Origin: Paracentrotus lividus | Taxonomy: Eukaryota; Echinodermata; Echinoidea; Camarodonta; Echinidae | Direction of reading: 5' to 3' | Assembly: GCA_940671915.1 (NCBI GenBank) | Contig: CALNVZ010003426.1 | Location: 13,402,882-13,466,881, forward strand | DNA length: 64,000 bases | Part shown: positions 11,223 to 23,638 of the stretch, in pieces | How the letters are laid out: every line of letters starts with the position of its first letter | Position numbering within the stretch: position 1 is the stretch's first letter | Translations under genes and position numbers: made by a program | The notes under the pieces: generated by a model | Database searches by the model: none | What the model was told of the DNA's origin: nothing | Seen by the model: only the letters and a program-made list of their open reading frames with translations

Positions 11223-12817
11223 TAGGTATAACTGGCTTACATGTATTTTTAAAACTATTTGTTTGAATCCAATTGATATAATAATCGTGTAGGGGTATCA
11301 AACTAACTGTTTCTTGTGAAAATATCTTTCTCAGCCAATATATGGGAACATACTGCCAAGTATTAGGGAAACACTGACTTTTAACCAAAAACGTCAATAT
11401 TTGTCCTGTTTATCGTATGTTTATATCTTTTAATCAAGATTATTGGTACTAGTAAGTGTAAGGTATTTTTCTCAACATTGTGCTAGATAACAAGCATAAA
11501 AACCGATTAAAATGATAAACGTCTAAACTAAAAGATTCACACATGAGAATAATATATTGCGAATATTTATTAATGGCATCAGCCCGTAGCCAACAATAAA
11601 AATGAATACGATATCTTCTGTCTAACATAAATACTTTAACATAATTCGAAAAAAAAAAATGTTAATCAAATTTCTTTCAACGAACATTACATTATAGATG
11701 TAGAGTACTTTTTTAATGATTCACCAACCGGTATAGGCATTCTTTCATCACGTTTATTCTGAAATCATATTTACATAAACATGAAACCATAAACGAACAA
11801 AATATTATCTTTATTTCATTTTTAAATCTAAATATACATGTATATTATACCCTTCCTTTAAATTAAAAAAAAAATGTTGTATTGTATCGTCGTATATATC
11901 TAGGCACTTACAGGCACATATGATTATCACATTCTGTTATCTTTTTCCAATGATACTATTTGTGGGTATCAGTGAGTGTCTTGAACTTTTTATGAGTTAA
12001 AATATTCATATGTAAAAAATATAACTGACTGTTTCTTGATATGATATGAATATTGGAAAGAATTAAAGACTTCTTGCTCAAACGTAACCAAAATCAAAGT
12101 ATTAATACGTAAATGACACACATCCAGGCTGAATATCCCAACCAAGTTGAATTTCTGCAGCACTGTATGATTAAAGAGAGCGATACACGTCTGCATCTGT
12201 CACTATTACATCATTTTCATTTTCATGAAAAATAAAAATGAAAATGAAGTCAACTTTACCTTAATCAACATGGTTTCGATCATTTATGAAATTATGAGTC
12301 TGAGTAAATACGCATGAAATCCCAAGTTGGAAATTAAAGATAACTTAAAGAATGAGGCAAGTTTGCTTTGTATTGAACTCCAGATTGCAATTCATTAATA
12401 AGAAACATAAACACCTGATAAATGAAATCTAAAAAAAAAGGATAAGTCTTTAAAAAAAATCAACGTTTAGTTTTGTTTTGTTTTTGTTTTTTTTTTTATA
12501 AGTAATGGAAATCAATCTCAGTAAATATTATTCATTTCAATTCACATTCACATTTGTTATGTACAGACTGTGTCAATCGGCAAACGTGCCTTGAATGAAA
12601 TAGGAAAAAAAAAGGTTTGTTAATCCCGAATAATGCAATAAGCTATAATTTGGGGCACTTTACTTCAAATCTGATAATCACCAATACAATAAAATAACTT
12701 ATATTATTGGGTCCAAACGATGTCCCCAATATCTATTGGGACTATTCCTCCCTTTCCAATAAAGAAAAAGCAATGTGAGGTTAATTGTAAAGCCGAAAAT
12801 GACATTTAACGTTACAA

Positions 12818-13606
12818 TGTTACCTACGAATACACATTGTTACCTACGAATACACGTGACACCACTGCAGGAAATGCTATCCCATGTTTTTATTTATTCC
12901 TAAAAAGCTATAATTTTTTTGGTAATCTAATTTGAAAGAGTTTCCCCACTTGATAAGCGCTACGAAATATATTAAACTTGATAATAACATTGTTTCAGAG
13001 GAAAGTTACTTCTCAACAATAAAATTAAAAATATAAATTATTTTACATTAATAAGGAATATGTCAAAGCATAATGAAAACATAAGATTCTAAACAAGAAA
13101 ATTATCACACAATATCCTATTTATATGACGAATGATACTACAAAAGTTTGTAACTTTAGTCTCAAGACAAATTACTAAAATATATGCCAGAAACACGCTA
13201 TGCATACTTGTATTCGTAGGTAACATTCGGAATGTCAAATGTACCTACGAATACAGCACTTATAGGGCAATATCTCAAAAACTTATTGTTCAAGGATGAT
13301 AAAAGTTTACACACGTCAGCAAGACATCGTTTGTCAACTTTCCCTACAATATTTGTCACTAATCTCTTAAGGTATAGAAATGGCAGTGGTTTATAGGTGT
13401 ATTCGTAGGTAACTGAATTTTTTGACCACTCGAAAATTTCGGACCTTTGATCTCTTCTGCCAGATTAACAAAGAAAGCAATGTCACTGGGAACAATGCAT
13501 GTCGATAGGGAATGGTGAGGCGCTTCTGTACGGCAATTAGGAGCCGTACTTCGTTATATCTAGTATGGTTTATAAGCTTTTAAAAAAGCTGTATTCGTAG
13601 GTAACA
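12818..13606. repeat. Right cluster of the TGTATTCGTAGGTAACA motif (6 copies)
   Basis: Copies lie at 12818-12834 (minus), 12838-12854 (minus), 13209-13225 (plus), 13240-13255 (minus, one base short), 13398-13413 (plus, 16 of 17) and 13590-13606 (plus). The mixed orientation and near-perfect conservation in otherwise AT-rich sequence argue for constraint or recent origin. Confidence 0.95.
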
Positions 13607-13991
13607 TTCAAATTTACCACTCGAAAAAAAATTCCAGAGATTGTTTGGATTGCCCTATATTATTCAAATTTGGTACAATTTCTCCTGAGATGTGTGCCAT
13701 CCTAAAATACAACTTGAATCTAAATTATTTGATGATTTTCTTTAAAAAGTTTGGTCGCGAAAAAAAAATTGAGTTTTTTTTTTCCAAAAATGGCCAAAAA
13801 TGGCATGTTTTTAAATCGTAAAAAAAAAAGTTCACTTCAAATGAAGTTGGAACAAATGCGGCACGAATAAGTTCACCGGTGCGGTTACATAAAACGCAAA
13901 ATTGAGGTTCCTACATTTTTTTTTATTTTTTTTATTGGCCTGAACATGATCAAAAACACCGTGTACACTTTTCGCTGGAATCGACCATATA

Positions 13992-14211
13992 TATATATAT
14001 ATATATATATATAGTAAATAGTGGTTGAAAAACACGCTCCGTCATTGGATAGATCAGTACCACGTGACCTACCTTCAGTAAGGGTTAAGCCCGTGTTAAA
14101 TGAATGGATAGAGTATCGATAACAGTAAATAACAGTAAAATGTTGCGCCCTAAAGCTCATAACAATGTATGCGCGGAGCAACAAAATACGTCACAATAGC
14201 TAAATTAGCAC

Positions 14212-14212
<1 letters not shown>
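13992..14212. other. Gene 1 intron 3, unassigned
   Basis: A short TA run (13988-14013) continues from the element end. The rest is unassigned. Confidence 0.4.

Positions 14213-14265
<53 letters not shown>
14213..14265. repeat. Poly-A run of 53 bases
   Basis: An uninterrupted A run immediately before the GGGCCCCGTTGCATAAA block. It may be a retroposon tail or a homopolymer in which the assembled length is unreliable. Confidence 0.95.
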
Positions 14266-14268
<3 letters not shown>

Positions 14269-14530
14269 GCCCCGTTGCATAAAACTTTTAACCGGAGTTT
14301 TTTGCGGTAAAAATCAGAAACCTCCGGTTAAAATCTGAAAACTCCGGTTACAATATTTTACCAGATTTTTTTCCATTGTATAAACACTAAAAGTTTCAGT
14401 TTCATTTTTCAAAAGTATTCATGAAATCGATTTTTTAGGGGGTTTTAAAACTCAGGTTGAATAACCTGAGAAATAGCTCTACATAACCTGATATTTTTTT
14501 AACCCGAGAAAACTCAGGTTAGAAAAAAAA
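14266..14530. repeat. Repeat starting GGGCCCCGTTGCATAAA
   Basis: It contains reiterated AACCGGAG / CTCCGGTTA blocks (three within 60 bp) and later AACTCAGGTT / AACCTGAG blocks in both orientations. This looks like a non-autonomous repeat with internal short inverted units. No ends were defined. Confidence 0.45.
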
Positions 14531-14559
14531 AAAGTATTTATTATAATAAATAGTGAACG

Positions 14560-14710
14560 CTCCATCTTGCAACATTACTGGACTATATGAACTCCAGATA
14601 CTCAGTTATCCCTCGTGCAGATCTATTTCACCTCGGCCTGCGGCCTCGGAGAAACAAATCTGCACTCGGGATAATTTAGTATTTGTCGTACTTATAATCC
14701 AGTATATTGC
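14560..14710. repeat. Stem-loop repeat with CTCGGCCTGCGGCCTCGG core
   Basis: Flanks CTGGACTATA and TATAATCCAG, then TCCCTCGTGCAGAT and ATCTGCACTCGGGATAA, are nested inverted pairs around a short CG-rich hairpin. It looks like a small palindromic interspersed repeat. Confidence 0.55.
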
Positions 14711-14848
14711 GCGATAGATTGTACACTATTTATATTATATTGAATAGCGCCATCTTAAAAGAAAGACCAACCAGAACAATACCTTTCAGATGATGAAACT
14801 CAATGGATAACAAATGTAATTTTTTGCATGTTCTCTTTGTCTTTTCAG

Positions 14849-14983
14849 AATGAACACACTTGTACCAGGCCCAGTAGATAGCAACATAAATGAAAACATC
14901 AGTGATGCGAAACGAATGCCTCCCAGGCATAAAATAGACGCCATTACAAAACAGCAACTCCGGTTCTTGGCTACACATCAACA
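14849..14983 (+). CDS. SDR (RDH8-like) exon 4, PGPV loop
   Basis: This 135-nt exon completes the Lys codon split from exon 3 (AA|A) and continues MNTLVPGPVDSNINENISDA, then KRMPPRHKIDAI. The PGPV segment after the catalytic helix is typical of RDH8 / 17-beta-HSD1-type SDRs, where it lines the cofactor and substrate pocket. The acceptor is CTTTTCAG and the donor GTATGT, with CA left over (phase 2). It is separated from exon 3 by a 6.2-kb intron filled with transposons, and the splice phase still fits. Confidence 0.9.
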
Positions 14984-15020
14984 GTATGTATTTCAGTTTG
15001 GTTTACATCCCGCTTGTATA

Positions 15021-15225
15021 ATAGAGGTTTTCTTGGTCAATTTTAAACTCTTTCCAATCGAATTTGTTAACGTTCATTCAGTTTAAACGATACCTCATGG
15101 AGCGGAGCTATCGGTCAAATGAATTAAAGTGTGGATTTTTGATCGCGATCACATTTCGAACGAAAGTGCTTGTAAGAAATGTCAAATTGATCGGAGATAG
15201 TTTAAACTTGACCGGGAAAACCTAT
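15021..15225. mobile_element. Family A MITE copy 1 (AGGTTTTCCCGG ends)
   Basis: Left end ATAGAGGTTTTCTTGGTCAA and right end TTGACCGGGAAAACCTAT are inverted. The interior carries GATCGCGATCACATTTCG and GAACGAAAGTGCTTG. Length is about 205 bp. It lies 37 bp past the exon 4 donor, so intron 4 starts inside a transposon-rich stretch. Confidence 0.85.
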
Positions 15226-16799
15226 ATTACTAAATTTGGTCTAATGCCCCAAAATATTAATATTGTTTAATGATTATCATTAAGTTTTGACTTCAGACTT
15301 TCGTTTTCATTGCACTCAAAATCACATAGAGGCTTAGGACTACAAACGATATGCAAATATCATGGAAAGTAACTGTACAGTCATGTACATGATGTGTGCG
15401 GCCTAGAAAGCGAGCTAAACAGTGTCTCGAAGAAAAAAAAAGGAAACCCAACTTTGAGAGCCTCAAATTAAAATTGTATATATTCATTTTATGTTAAAGA
15501 TCAATATTCTTTCCAAGCCTATATGAAATTTGTACCTGTGCTGTGACGGATGACTGAACACTTGGGCTTTAAAAGAGAAGTATCAAAATTGCCCCGTACC
15601 AAGTATGGGCAAATCTAGCAACCTATAAAGCTTGCATTTCAATAGTACAAATAACTGTTTTCCCCCTTATAAATGGGCTCAGGAACAGTTAATGAACAAT
15701 CAGAAAGCTAGGGATGCTTCTGCCCTAAAAATAGTATAAGCATATTTTGACGGAATTTTGTAATACACTAAAGTGCTCAGTCATTCATGGCAACAGAGGT
15801 ATCAAGATTGGCATCACTGAATGGAATGTGAGATACTCTTTGTCATGGAATAAAAGTTAATTAATCTTAGGTTATACAATTTTAATAAGAGGCTTTCGAA
15901 GTTGAATTTACTTTTATTTTGGACACACTGTATAATTCATTGTGGACATGCCCTAAAGCAAGCCATCCATATTATATCAATATTTGAAGTTTCAAGATAA
16001 TGAAACCGGTTTTCCCAATCAATAGTCTTGAAGATATTCAATATAGAAATCTATTGTTTCAGAGAGAATGATAATTATTTTTTAGCCTGTTCGAGAATTT
16101 GACCCAAATTTAAAGCTAGATATTGCAGCTCCACTTATCATAAAGCCATGATATAGGCCTTTTAAAACGACCTGGATACGACCTCCAAATTTCAAAGTCA
16201 TTGCTGATAGAACCGATTTAGATGTTTACTTTTTGATGTCTCCAAAATATTGATGATATCGCCACACGGGATCACGTAGGCCTACAAGTGGTCTATTTCC
16301 AGACTCATGTTTGCACAATCAAGTCGATCTTTTTATCATAAAGACAAGTTTTTTTTTGAGACCTGAAAACGACCCCAACGTTCAAATTCATTGCTGAATG
16401 AATCGAAATATTTTTAGGCCTAGGTGTTTATTAATCATGTCTCGAAAATGTTGAATATTACAAGGCACAATGACGTTTAGCATAATTATGTGCTTAAAGT
16501 AAACTGGTTTAATACAAGGTACCTAGAAAAAATGGAAATAGGGCGTTTATTGGACGAGTTAGTTGTATTTGAAAGGTCCATGCATGGTTTGATCATTGGC
16601 CCATCGTAGGCCATTGAGAAGCACATGTAAATTGTTTTCCTCTATTTTCTTTATTCGCATTATTCAAACAGTCTTGTACATAGGCCTACACTTTTGGCCA
16701 TAATCAATTACTCACCACCCAAATGAGCAATTACAAGCCTTTCTGTAAATTTTTGTTATTATTTCATTCATTTTCATATAATGTCTATCATTTTAGTAT
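15226..16799. other. Gene 1 intron 4, unassigned
   Basis: AT-rich with several TAGGCCTA motifs. No exon or element end was recognised. Confidence 0.4.
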
Positions 16800-17550
16800 C
16801 GTCTGAAAAGGGGAAGCTTGTCCCTTTTCATTCATGAGTACGGATGATCAACGACAAGATCTGGCCATTTTTTAATTGAGGGGACGAAAGATAAACGAAA
16901 AAGGGCCCTCAAGTGAATTTTAGAAGCTGGAATCATGAAGATGTTTTACATTTCTCCTGGAATATCGTTCGTACATTTCCAAAATTAATAATTGCCATAA
17001 GGTGCCAAGACAAGGGAGGACCAACACAATGGGGGGGGGGGGGCCTAGAGAAGATACATTTCTATGTGGCGTTGCCAAGGGGGATTTTGCCTTGTATTGC
17101 AAAAGCATTTCATGCAAATTTAGTTCACTGATATCATTTTTGGAGGTTAATAGGCCTATATTATTATAATTTAGTGATTTTTTTCACACATTAGTTATGT
17201 TTGGCTGGATAATCACGACCTTTAATTTTGGAGCAAATCCCCATATTATATATTTACTTGTCTTCTCGGGACCCCATCTTCTTGCCTCCCCCTTGTATTG
17301 GGACCTTGTGGTCTTTATTTCTTCAGGAAAAGTATAAATGATACCTGTAAACAGTTTTGGGAAAAATATAAAATAGCTTCATGATTTCTCTTTGCTGATA
17401 ATTCCCACTTCCTATTTTGTCTTATGGTTAAACAAAATTACCGGGTCTGGTCGTCATCTGCTCTTTGGAATTAAAAGCGACAAGCTTCTCCTTTCATAGG
17501 ATACACAAATGATCGTCATCACCGAAATGAATGAAATATAACAATGCCCA
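16800..17550. repeat. Possible foldback repeat with GACAAGCTT-type arms
   Basis: A block at 16805-16880 (GGGGAAGCTTGTCCC, then GACAAGATCTGGCC) recurs inverted at 17440-17510 (GGGTCTGGTCG, then GCGACAAGCTTCTCC). A single third copy of the GGGTCTGGTCAT block is at 24485. A G12 run lies at 17031-17042. The element boundaries are unclear. Confidence 0.35.
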
Positions 17551-17608
17551 GAATGGCTTGTAATTTTCACTTGAGAGGTGGCTAATTAATATATGGCCAG
17601 GAGTGTAT

Positions 17609-17803
17609 ATAGGTTTTCCCGGTCTTAAACTATCTCAAATCAATTTGACAGTTCTTACAAGCACTTTCGTCCGAAATGTGATCGCGATTAAAAATCTAAA
17701 CGTAAAGTAGTAACAAAACTATGAATTATCGCTATGAATTATTGCTTAAATTAAGTGAACGAATTCGATTGAAAAGAATTTAAAATTGACCGGGAAAACC
17801 TAT
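17609..17803. mobile_element. Family A MITE copy 2
   Basis: Ends ATAGGTTTTCCCGGTC and TGACCGGGAAAACCTAT are perfect inverted repeats over about 15 bp. The interior has GCACTTTCGTCCGAAATG and GATCGCGATT. It ends 65 bp before the exon 5 start. Confidence 0.9.
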
Positions 17804-17868
17804 GCTAAAATTATCTATACAAATAATCGCCATTATTTACATGTTGTGCCCTTTTTTTGTTGCTGCAG

Positions 17869-18112
17869 GGATCATTTCACAAACAAGACTCAGACTGCCG
17901 AAGACATCGCCGACATCGTTCAAAACATGGTCGAAATGGACCTCGCTAAGAGGCCAGTCAGATTCACGACCAGCGATATCACACGGGACTGGACCAACAG
18001 GAAATATTCCGACTTCGGGTCCGCTAATTGGATTAACTACATCCGATACCTGATCGAGGAACCATGTGACTTTGCCGAATCCAAGCCGAAACATGACGAG
18101 TCCCTCATATAG
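17869..18112 (+). CDS. SDR (RDH8-like) exon 5, C-terminus and stop
   Basis: This terminal coding exon completes the Gln codon (CA|G) and reads DHFTNKTQTAEDIADIVQNM, then VRFTTSDITRDWTNRKYSD, and ends at TAG 18110-18112. The C-terminal tail after the substrate loop matches RDH8/17-beta-HSD1 layout in position and length. The whole conceptual protein is about 304 residues, close to the usual 310-330. The acceptor is TTTTTTTGTTGCTGCAG. No clear AATAAA is seen close downstream. Confidence 0.9.
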
Positions 18113-19200
18113 ACTTACATCTTGGTATTATCAGCAGGCATGGATCCAGGACCAACTCCCTCACAAAATAAGGACACAAATGGGGATGCCCCCAAAGACG
18201 GGGGGGGGGGTAAAAGACAATCATATAATCAGCGGACCCTTCACCCCCTTCCGAGATTCTGAATCATGATAATGCTTATATATATATATATATATGAACA
18301 ATCGTCAATGACCTTGATTGAATTCTTTTGTATTTTGAACAGCTGGGCATATTGTTTCTAGAAACATGTGTGTATATATAAGAGCCGAAAAGGGGGTCTA
18401 GGACATTATGTAGTAGTATGAACTTTAAATCTTTAATCGATATCGAAATATATAAATGGTCATGTGTCACATGTTGGGGTATATTATAAAAGGGTGGAGG
18501 CGTTACATCTTGGATGAAAAATGATCACATTTTTTCACATAGCATGAAAATGATGTTTATACAGTCATGAGTTGTGCAATAACGCACATTGTAGATAAAT
18601 TATCAAGTTATATGTCTGTGAAGTTTCAGCTTTGTTATGCTCATGGTTTTAATACAAATATAATTTGAGTGGAGTAGGGTAAGGGGTGGAGGATCTTACG
18701 GTGGAGGAGCCTACGGTGGAGGCACGTGTTAAAGCATAGGGAATTCCCATTTTTATTACTTTTTTATTCTTTGTTGCATTATATCTTTCCAGTCAATTGG
18801 TCTTATGGGTTGAGTGATATATCATTCTCTTTGGAATTAATCTGGTTCTAGACTAATACAGAGTAGATTTTTCAAAAGTTATTTAATCAATTAATTAATA
18901 AATTAAAACATCCTTAATGCACATATCCTCATAGACAATGCATTGGAGGCATCGAAAATTGCCACATGCAATTTTATAACAATAATTGTGCTGTTTTTTC
19001 GCCATTTTCTTTGCATGCATGTAGATACACAATTAAGTGGAAACATATTTCTTGCAATGAACATTGTTTGAGTTGTAATCCAAGTGTAAAAGATAGGATT
19101 TATGTCCTTTTTGCACTATTTAATTTTCTCCTTGTTGACACCCTGTAGCGCGGTTTAAGTTTATATTTTTTAGAAGCATAGTCTCTTCTTAACACAATCC
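18113..19200. other. Gene 1 3' flank, simple repeats
   Basis: Contains a GGATCCAGG-type half end near 18140, a G10 run at 18200, a short AT repeat at 18278-18295 and a triplicated 12-bp TACGGTGGAGG unit near 18690-18720. The 3'UTR of gene 1 must lie at the start of this interval. Confidence 0.45.
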
Positions 19201-20145
19201 AAGATGATTCATTTCATTTGGTACAAAGATTCTCACATTGACAATATTTGTAAAAGCATTGCTCGGCACGTTGGTGTCATGAGCAAATTAAATCACTTCC
19301 TACCCAATCACATTATGTTATCCTTAAACTCTACGCTCATTCTTCCTTATTTGAATTATGGACTTGTTGCATGGGGTAATTATGCAGCAACTTCCCACAT
19401 TAATAGACTATTTATATTACAAAAAAGAGCGATTCGTGTTATTAATAATGCAGAATTCCGGGCACATACAAATAACCTGTTTTTGACAAATAAAGTTTAG
19501 AAAATTAAGGATTTGTATACTTTTCAGCTCGGACAGTTAATGTACAAGTTTGTCAATAAACAATTACCATGTTTTATATACTAAAAGTGTTTGTAAAAAA
19601 TGATTCGATTCATAACCATTTCACACGACAGGCGAGCTCCTTTCATTTACCTTTGAATAGAACATCGTTTGCACAAAAGACATTTGTTTTTACTGGTCCC
19701 AAGCTATGAAATTCTCTTTCAAATGAGATTATACAATGTAATTCAATACAAATTTTCAAAAGAAGGTTTAAAAGTTTGGTTTTAGATACATATTAGTTTA
19801 ATGTATTTCTATAGAGTGTTACATATTTATTAATTATTTTTCTCTGTATAAATTTACCACTGTTTTAAGTTTAATCTGTGTAAATACTCAATCAATAATG
19901 TTTGTTTTATTTTTTGTGTAGTTAAGTAATAATTCATAAAAATATGGTGTAATTTTAAAGGAGGCCTTCACTCTACAAGCTCTGCTTATTAGTCGGTCTC
20001 CTTCTCTTTCAATTTCACATTGTTATAGTTTTGTAATATTTATTATGTTGTAAATATGTAAATTGCAATATCATTGTAAATACGAAAAGATTGAAAGAGG
20101 AATAAATAAAAAAATAAAAATAAATAAAATAAATAAAATAAATTA
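19201..20145 (+). mobile_element. 5'-truncated LINE (CR1/Jockey-like) with AATAAA-rich tail
   Basis: An open 98-codon stretch reads HIDNICKSIARHVGVMSKL, then ILPYLNYGLVAWGN and INRLFILQKRAIRVINNAEF, typical of the C-terminal part of APE-type non-LTR reverse transcriptases. After the stop at 19498 related sequence continues with frameshifts (QLMYKFVNKQLPCF at about 19535, then later frames). The 3' region has a GGAGGCC...GGTCTCC stem and ends in (AATAAA)n at 20100-20140. The copy is dead. Confidence 0.8.
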
Positions 20146-20394
20146 AGAAATTATTCGCCAGTAAAAATGTGAAGTTGTTAAAACCATTTCCCCTGTAACA
20201 ATCTGTATAGCTTTTATGACACACCCTAAACAGGCACAAAAATATGTTAATCATCTTCCTTACAATCTCTGCTCTGCTTCAATAAATATAAACTTTTATA
20301 CGTGTCTGACTTACTACTAATAAATTAGAGATGTTTGATTGTGACAATACATTTCTACAAATTTATGGACATGCAACGCATTTTGCACCCAACT
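20146..20394. other. Unassigned AT-rich sequence
   Basis: Nothing recognisable. Confidence 0.4.
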
Positions 20395-20680
20395 CATGAC
20401 ATGTGGCCATATATTACCCTGGGAGCCAAGGGCCTTTAATCAGAATTTTTGCTGGGGAAGGTTTGAAGATCCTATCTAGAGTAAAATTTTGTGCTGATTC
20501 CAAAAATGTGAGTCTAACTGACCGTACCCATGACACTTCGGCCATTTTGGCCAATTTTTGTCCCAAAATGACCAGTTTGGTCACTTTTGGTCAAGGGTAT
20601 TTTATTTCTATAATTTTTGCCGATAAATGGGATTTTTAAAACCTATCTGATATAAAAATGTGCACTGATTTTAGAAAAAG
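20395..20680. repeat. Diverged tandem repeat, about 190-bp unit
   Basis: Two related blocks (CCTATCTAGAGTAAAATTTTG near 20471, with TGCTGATT; CCTATCTGATATAAAAATG near 20642, with GCACTGATT) mark a diverged tandem unit. Repeated GGCCATTTTGG / TTTTGGTCA words lie between. Confidence 0.4.
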
Positions 20681-20697
20681 TGGTTTTATTATATTAT

Positions 20698-21963
<1,266 letters not shown>

Positions 21964-22021
21964 ATGGGATACATTGCAATTCTTTCGTTGCTTTTCTGCT
22001 TGACAGTGGCAAATACTCAGG
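21964..22021 (+). CDS. Gene 2 exon 1, signal peptide
   Basis: The ATG at 21964 opens MGYIAILSLLFCLTVANTQ, a classical short secretory signal with a hydrophobic core (IAILSLLFCLTVA) and a likely cleavage near A-N-T. The exon ends after one base of the next codon (phase 1) with donor GTATGT at 22022. All later modules of this gene start and end in phase 1, so this exon can splice to any of them. The product should enter the secretory pathway; membrane anchoring cannot be judged because the 3' end is outside the window. Confidence 0.8.
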
Positions 22022-22091
22022 GTATGTACTATATATATGTTATATATTTATTGTTCTTTTTTTAAATTTTAATTCAGGTTTATTTTAACTA

Positions 22092-23054
22092 TACACTGTT
22101 CGTCATGAAGGTGGAATATTTTTTTCTGGCTCAAGCGACATTATGTCGCTCCGGTTTTAATATCTTGAATGTGTTTGTCACCGCTTTCACTTTCCGGGAT
22201 CCTGGGTATATCTTAGACGTTTCCTCAACCCTTCCCGGGGATTTTTCTTCAAAAAAGTTTTTCATCCCCAGAAGATGGCCATTTTCGTAATTTTTCTTAT
22301 TTTGGGCCCCTTTTTGTTTACGCGACCCACCAAGGCCCCTTAGTCCTACCCCAAGGAAACACGTCTGAGGTGTAGATTTGTTATTGTTCTTTAAATTAAA
22401 TCTAGATTAATGGTTACAGGCTCGACTCTTTTGTCTAGGGGAGGGGTCAAAATTTATTTTCATTGGGGTTCAATATTAATTTTATTCATTTTTACACTAA
22501 AATCTCAACCAAACTTAAATCAAAATAAAATATTATCATATGACTATTTACAGCCTTGTCATCAAGACTAAACCAAATTTAAGGTGAAAATGATGATATT
22601 TAAGGGTTAAAGGTTTGTTTTTCATTTCTTTGTTTTCAGCATAAAGATGGAATAAAATATTCCGAATTTTCACCAATCTCGTTTTTTACTACAACCTCCC
22701 TCTAGACAAGAGACCTAAGCGCCCCAGAAATATAGATTTAACTTAAAGAACAATATAAACAGTACACCTAAGTCGCGTTTCCTGGTGTAGGACTGAGAGT
22801 GGCTTGATCGGACGGGAAAACAAAAAGGGGCCCAAAATGAGAAAAAATGACAAAAATGGGCATCATGGGGGTTGACAAAAGTTTTTTTGAAAAAGGTCCA
22901 CGTGTCGGGTTGGGAGAATGTCCAAAATATAGCCAGGGTCCAGAAAAGTAAAAGCAGGGACAAACATTTCAAGAAATTAAAGCCAGAGCAAAATCATGTT
23001 GCTATAGCGGCAAAAAAGTATTCCACTTTATGACCGACCATTGCCGACAGTGTA
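22092..23054. mobile_element. Family C foldback element copy 1 (TACACTGT ends)
   Basis: Left end TACACTGTTCGTCATGAAGG, then GGTGGAATA; right end TATTCCACTTTATGACCGACC, then ACAGTGTA. The arms of about 370 bp are inverted: blocks such as GGTCCTACACC/GTAGGACTGAG, GGGGCCC with AAAATGAGA, and CTAGACAAGAG/CTTTTGTCTAG face each other. No transposase ORF. Further copies are at 50649-51039 (half) and 61894-63158. Confidence 0.85.
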
Positions 23055-23067
23055 ACTACTACTACTA

Positions 23068-23100
<33 letters not shown>

Positions 23101-23158
23101 GATGCTGCTACTACTCACACTACTACTACTAGCACTACTACCACTACTACTACTACTG

Positions 23159-23206
<48 letters not shown>

Positions 23207-23209
23207 ATC

Positions 23210-23252
<43 letters not shown>

Positions 23253-23255
23253 AAA
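23052..23255. repeat. (CTA)n and (ATA)n microsatellite
   Basis: About 150 bp of CTA triplets and then 45 bp of AAT triplets start precisely at the right end of the family C element. The Ser/Val/Ile ORFs are artefacts. Confidence 0.95.
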
Positions 23256-23487
23256 CAACTTGCATAGGGAGACTCTGGTTAGCTGAGCCACTTTTTTTTT
23301 TACTGGAAGTAATCTGGTTCATGGGTATTTTTTAAAAGTCTGTTCGGCATTGGATTAAAGGAGTATCATGCCAGGCGTGTAATATTTGCATTTTATGGAA
23401 AAATCAATTTGAATTTTTATGCCTCAGGGGATTTAAAAAAAATAATTGTCAAGTGGCTCAATGCTGCATAAATCAATTTCTTGAGAC

Positions 23488-23638
23488 ACACACAACAGTC
23501 ACACACACACACACACACAACACACACACACACACCACCCAAACCCCATCACACACACATACACACATACAACACAACACACACAACACCCACACACACA
23601 CCAAAACCCCATCACACACACACACACACACACACCAC
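23488..23638. repeat. Imperfect (CA)n microsatellite
   Basis: About 150 bp of CACACA with ACACCC and CCAAAACCCCATCA variants repeated twice, so a higher-order duplication occurred within it. Confidence 0.95.

Larger units (their letters stand above)
10631..13991. mobile_element. 3.36-kb inverted-repeat element with dispersed 17-bp motifs
   Basis: The 35-bp ends at 10631-10665 and 13957-13991 are reverse complements with one mismatch (TATATGGTCGATTCCAGCG..., ...TGTACACGG). Nine copies of TGTATTCGTAGGTAACA or its complement lie inside. Three are at 10823-11222 and six at 12818-13606, leaving a motif-free centre of about 1.6 kb. The longest ORFs are under 85 codons, so it looks non-autonomous or decayed. 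The ends abut TATATA, consistent with TA insertion. I cannot name the superfamily. The clustered motifs may be subterminal transposase-binding sites, which is inference. Confidence 0.8.

Noticed and set aside
23030-23335. Leu/Ile, Ser or Val repeat ORFs
   Set aside because: They are translations of CTA and ATA triplet repeats.
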